Assembly (NCBI RefSeq): GCF_007748095.1
Contig: NZ_CP036287.1
Span: 6,014,001-6,078,000 of the forward strand
Direction: 5' to 3'
Length of the DNA stretch: 64,000 nucleotides
DNA from: Engelhardtia mirabilis
GTDB lineage: Bacteria; Planctomycetota; UBA1135; GCA-002686595
Each line of letters opens with the position of its first letter. Position 1 is the first letter of the stretch. A program made the position numbers and the translations under genes. This document shows positions 63,201 through 64,000 of this stretch, piece after piece. The notes under the pieces were generated by a model. That model was given only the letters and a program-made list of their open reading frames with translations, was not told the DNA's origin and searched no databases.

Positions 63201-64000
63201 TGCCCTCGAGAATGTGGAGGTCGCGGAAAGTCGCGGGCGCCATGGCGCCCGGGAGGACCGTGATCGCCGCTGAACCGCTGCTGGCCAGCTCCACTTCACC
63301 GAGGGCGAGGGCCGAACCCGTCGAGGCGGCCCAGTCGCCTTCGCAGCGCAGACGCAGGGCGGCGTTCACTTCGCTGGCCACAGCGCCTTCGGGCACCGAC
63401 CAGATGACGCCGCCCTCGACGGTCAAGGTTCGCGTGGCGGCACCGATGGACTTCGAACCGACGGGTGCGGCAAGCGTCGCCAGACCCTCGACCGAGAAGT
63501 CCGCCCCGTCGGCCAGGAGCAACTCCACCGGGGACAGCCCCGCGTGCTGGGCGAGGTCCAGGGCCAGAGTGCGCCCCTTGGCGAGGAACCGCGTGCCTCC
63601 CGAGATCTCGAGCTTGGGGACCGCCAAGGGCGACAGGCTCGTGAACTCACCGTCCCCGAGCAGCTCGATCGAGGCCAGGCCAACCGGCGAGCCCTGGGCA
63701 GCGGGGAACTGTGCCGTCGCGGCCAGGTCCACGTCGCCGACGACGGACAGCGTGCTTCCGGGCGACGCCACGAGCTGCCCCGCGAGGACCAGGTCCGCTC
63801 CCACCGCGAGTGTCCGACCGTCGGCGATCGAAACCCGCCCACCGAAGGCGACGACCAGGCTGGACACAGCGGCGTCAGCCGTGGAGACCAGGGGCTTGCT
63901 CGGCGTTCCCGAAGCAACCGTGACATCGTCGCTCGGTCCGGGAACCGCGGCGGGCGACCAGTTGGCAGCGTTGTGCCAGTCACTGGATACGGCGCCGGTC
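60259..64000 (-). CDS. Giant surface protein with beta-helix C-terminus (5' end outside window)
   Basis: The C-terminal 1246 residues of a protein. The frame is open to the edge at 64000, so its start lies beyond. Visible N-terminal part: WHNAANWSPAAVPGPSDDVTV, the opening of a passenger or G8-like beta-helix, followed by many repeats of LELGGDL.. type (LRLEGGHLELGPSLGFGRVDV, LELYYATLDGDGWIELDGD). Around residue ~850 a fibronectin-like linker occurs (HYLLESAPGAAGPFTTLVEL). Residues ~950-1130 resemble a pectate-lyase-like right-handed helix (SGMFADIQSAVDAATAQSTVI). No protease or kinase motif. It is likely a cell-surface adhesin or glycan-binding protein. Confidence 0.85.
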   Translation of the reverse strand, partial: TGAVSSDWHNAANWSPAAVPGPSDDVTVASGTPSKPLVSTADAAVSSLVVAFGGRVSIADGRTLAVGADLVLAGQLVASPGSTLSVVGDVDLAATAQFPAAQGSPVGLASIELLGDGEFTSLSPLAVPKLEISGGTRFLAKGRTLALDLAQHAGLSPVELLLADGADFSVEGLATLAAPVGSKSIGAATRTLTVEGGVIWSVPEGAVASEVNAALRLRCEGDWAASTGSALALGEVELASSGSAAITVLPGAMAPATFRDLHILEGSWSLTGGDLRVLGNLGTNASLDLGGAELEVVGDLDCSPGGFFGVGTFPGGGLIRLTGDGIINTSSDPGVPSIRMEGGVRTTVTNVTTESLDLLGGIWSSGDPNTYITVHGDLRLEGGHLELGPSLGFGRVDVQGDLIQTGTTISSPHPENRFKVRGDWSSTAGFVLDEGWVELLGEQTLLEGSSPTFKRLRFLAGSRDLLTDITVLRGLELYYATLDGDGWIELDGDVPAVQTTQGKFERLRVVGGAVTFAEARTTFLEQTGGAIEVLDGARLRVDKDATLYSGSYQSSAAGSAPRGLDVGRDLIVHGTTFGTQNPAHYLRVGREFGANAGFSTTAGTLEFANSYTGELTVTAPGPEPSLPLLLVKSGVLRVDGDYLLNADGVEVLFGGRLEVGGGARLSTAGVPFSVSGELAVEAGAELALDAGSSILVDHLGRLELIGAPGTPAALVGHAGGGYAAVVNGVFAARDFLVADVGPAGLALGGSYAPAPDDMRSGEFSGPHPSPGSTLLSLTHAPTKAGYGLTFSDPLGVGTYNVRRLGGGPVTLHGSGGSFAGESGDDDPNGLIDWLPLPAQTQVAVFEAKNGPERVALSFEVGFELATDHYLLESAPGAAGPFTTLVELPAQGPAQYLFDDIGLGANVPVFYRLSEVLGDGTVNQLGLADAKPYSAALPGNVLTVGPSGMFADIQSAVDAATAQSTVIRVEPGTYDGFQVIDPSVRSLTIVADGPGVLVEDYDVALRIAGVPAGADLLLLGIDVKGNTSIKPLVEVVDCDGFVSFADLDVGAISGLGRAALSVSGCATVSLEDCDITGGDPTLEVLQSKVYVTGGSMIRVSSKQFSTLRICEVSPVFKLKDGTSTLELLEGDCPRVEVPIFQSLGEPFTLSFDAAQGQLAQLAVAATTLPLDILIPDLWQMLLVVQLGASIPLGTYAGDGAGLVVDVFELPPDPALLGARLLLQGWTIDTVPSLSIRFSPARPLVGMP

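Overview
The window is a very GC-rich, gene-dense bacterial chromosome segment. Its gene content points to the Planctomycetota: secreted FG-GAP/VCBS beta-propeller proteins, a Ser/Thr kinase with TPRs next to an ECF sigma factor, an ECF sigma factor fused through a membrane helix to a large C-terminal region, a formylglycine-type sulfatase, sialidase/sialate esterase genes and a giant beta-helix protein. The assignment is inferred from gene content, since there is no rRNA marker here. HemF and a truncated hemoglobin suggest an aerobic lifestyle. I see no tRNA, rRNA, CRISPR array, prophage or complete insertion sequence.

Layout. 1-2110: edge-truncated CoA-ester type flavin monooxygenase, truncated hemoglobin, DUF5522 Cys-rich protein, SnoaL-like protein. 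2157-6317: FG-GAP protein, repeat-bearing spacer, malic enzyme, DUF4336 protein. 6350-18645: five paralogous single-helix membrane-anchored proteins, all on the minus strand. They fall in two blocks (two, then three translationally linked genes) separated by a divergent sialate O-acetylesterase/sialidase pair. 18756-23528: PhzF, a twin-PAS protein, small orphan genes, SMUG1-like DNA glycosylase, a coiled-coil lipoprotein and a YjbR-type protein. 23857-26547: the ECF sigma/membrane fusion. 26613-32805: MFS transporter, heterodimeric ABC exporter and a PanE-like reductase. 32818-41976: TPR kinase divergent from an ECF sigma gene, a 12-motif FG-GAP protein, a deoxyhypusine-synthase-like enzyme and a VCBS protein. 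42196-46133: KamA-like radical SAM enzyme, the second VCBS paralog, HemF. 46352-51818: a four-gene module of S8 protease, ECF sigma, small protein and TPR-CHAT caspase-like protease. 51937-55303: ABC-2 exporter (ATPase and two permeases). 55425-64000: secreted Gly-rich protein, beta-propeller protein, MsrB, sulfatase and the C-terminal 1246 residues of a giant surface protein running off the window.

The strongest candidate for an undescribed system is the protease/sigma/adaptor/CHAT module. Its architecture resembles the protease-controlled sigma circuit of type III-E CRISPR (TPR-CHAT, Csx30, RpoE-like sigma) but has no CRISPR parts. Second is the membrane-protein paralog array, with a sigma-fused protein of possibly related design about 5 kb away. 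Third are two perfect giant palindromes (61-bp and 55-bp arms, each with a 3-nt loop). One of them contains two inverted copies of a 39-bp repeat that recurs once more 13 kb away.
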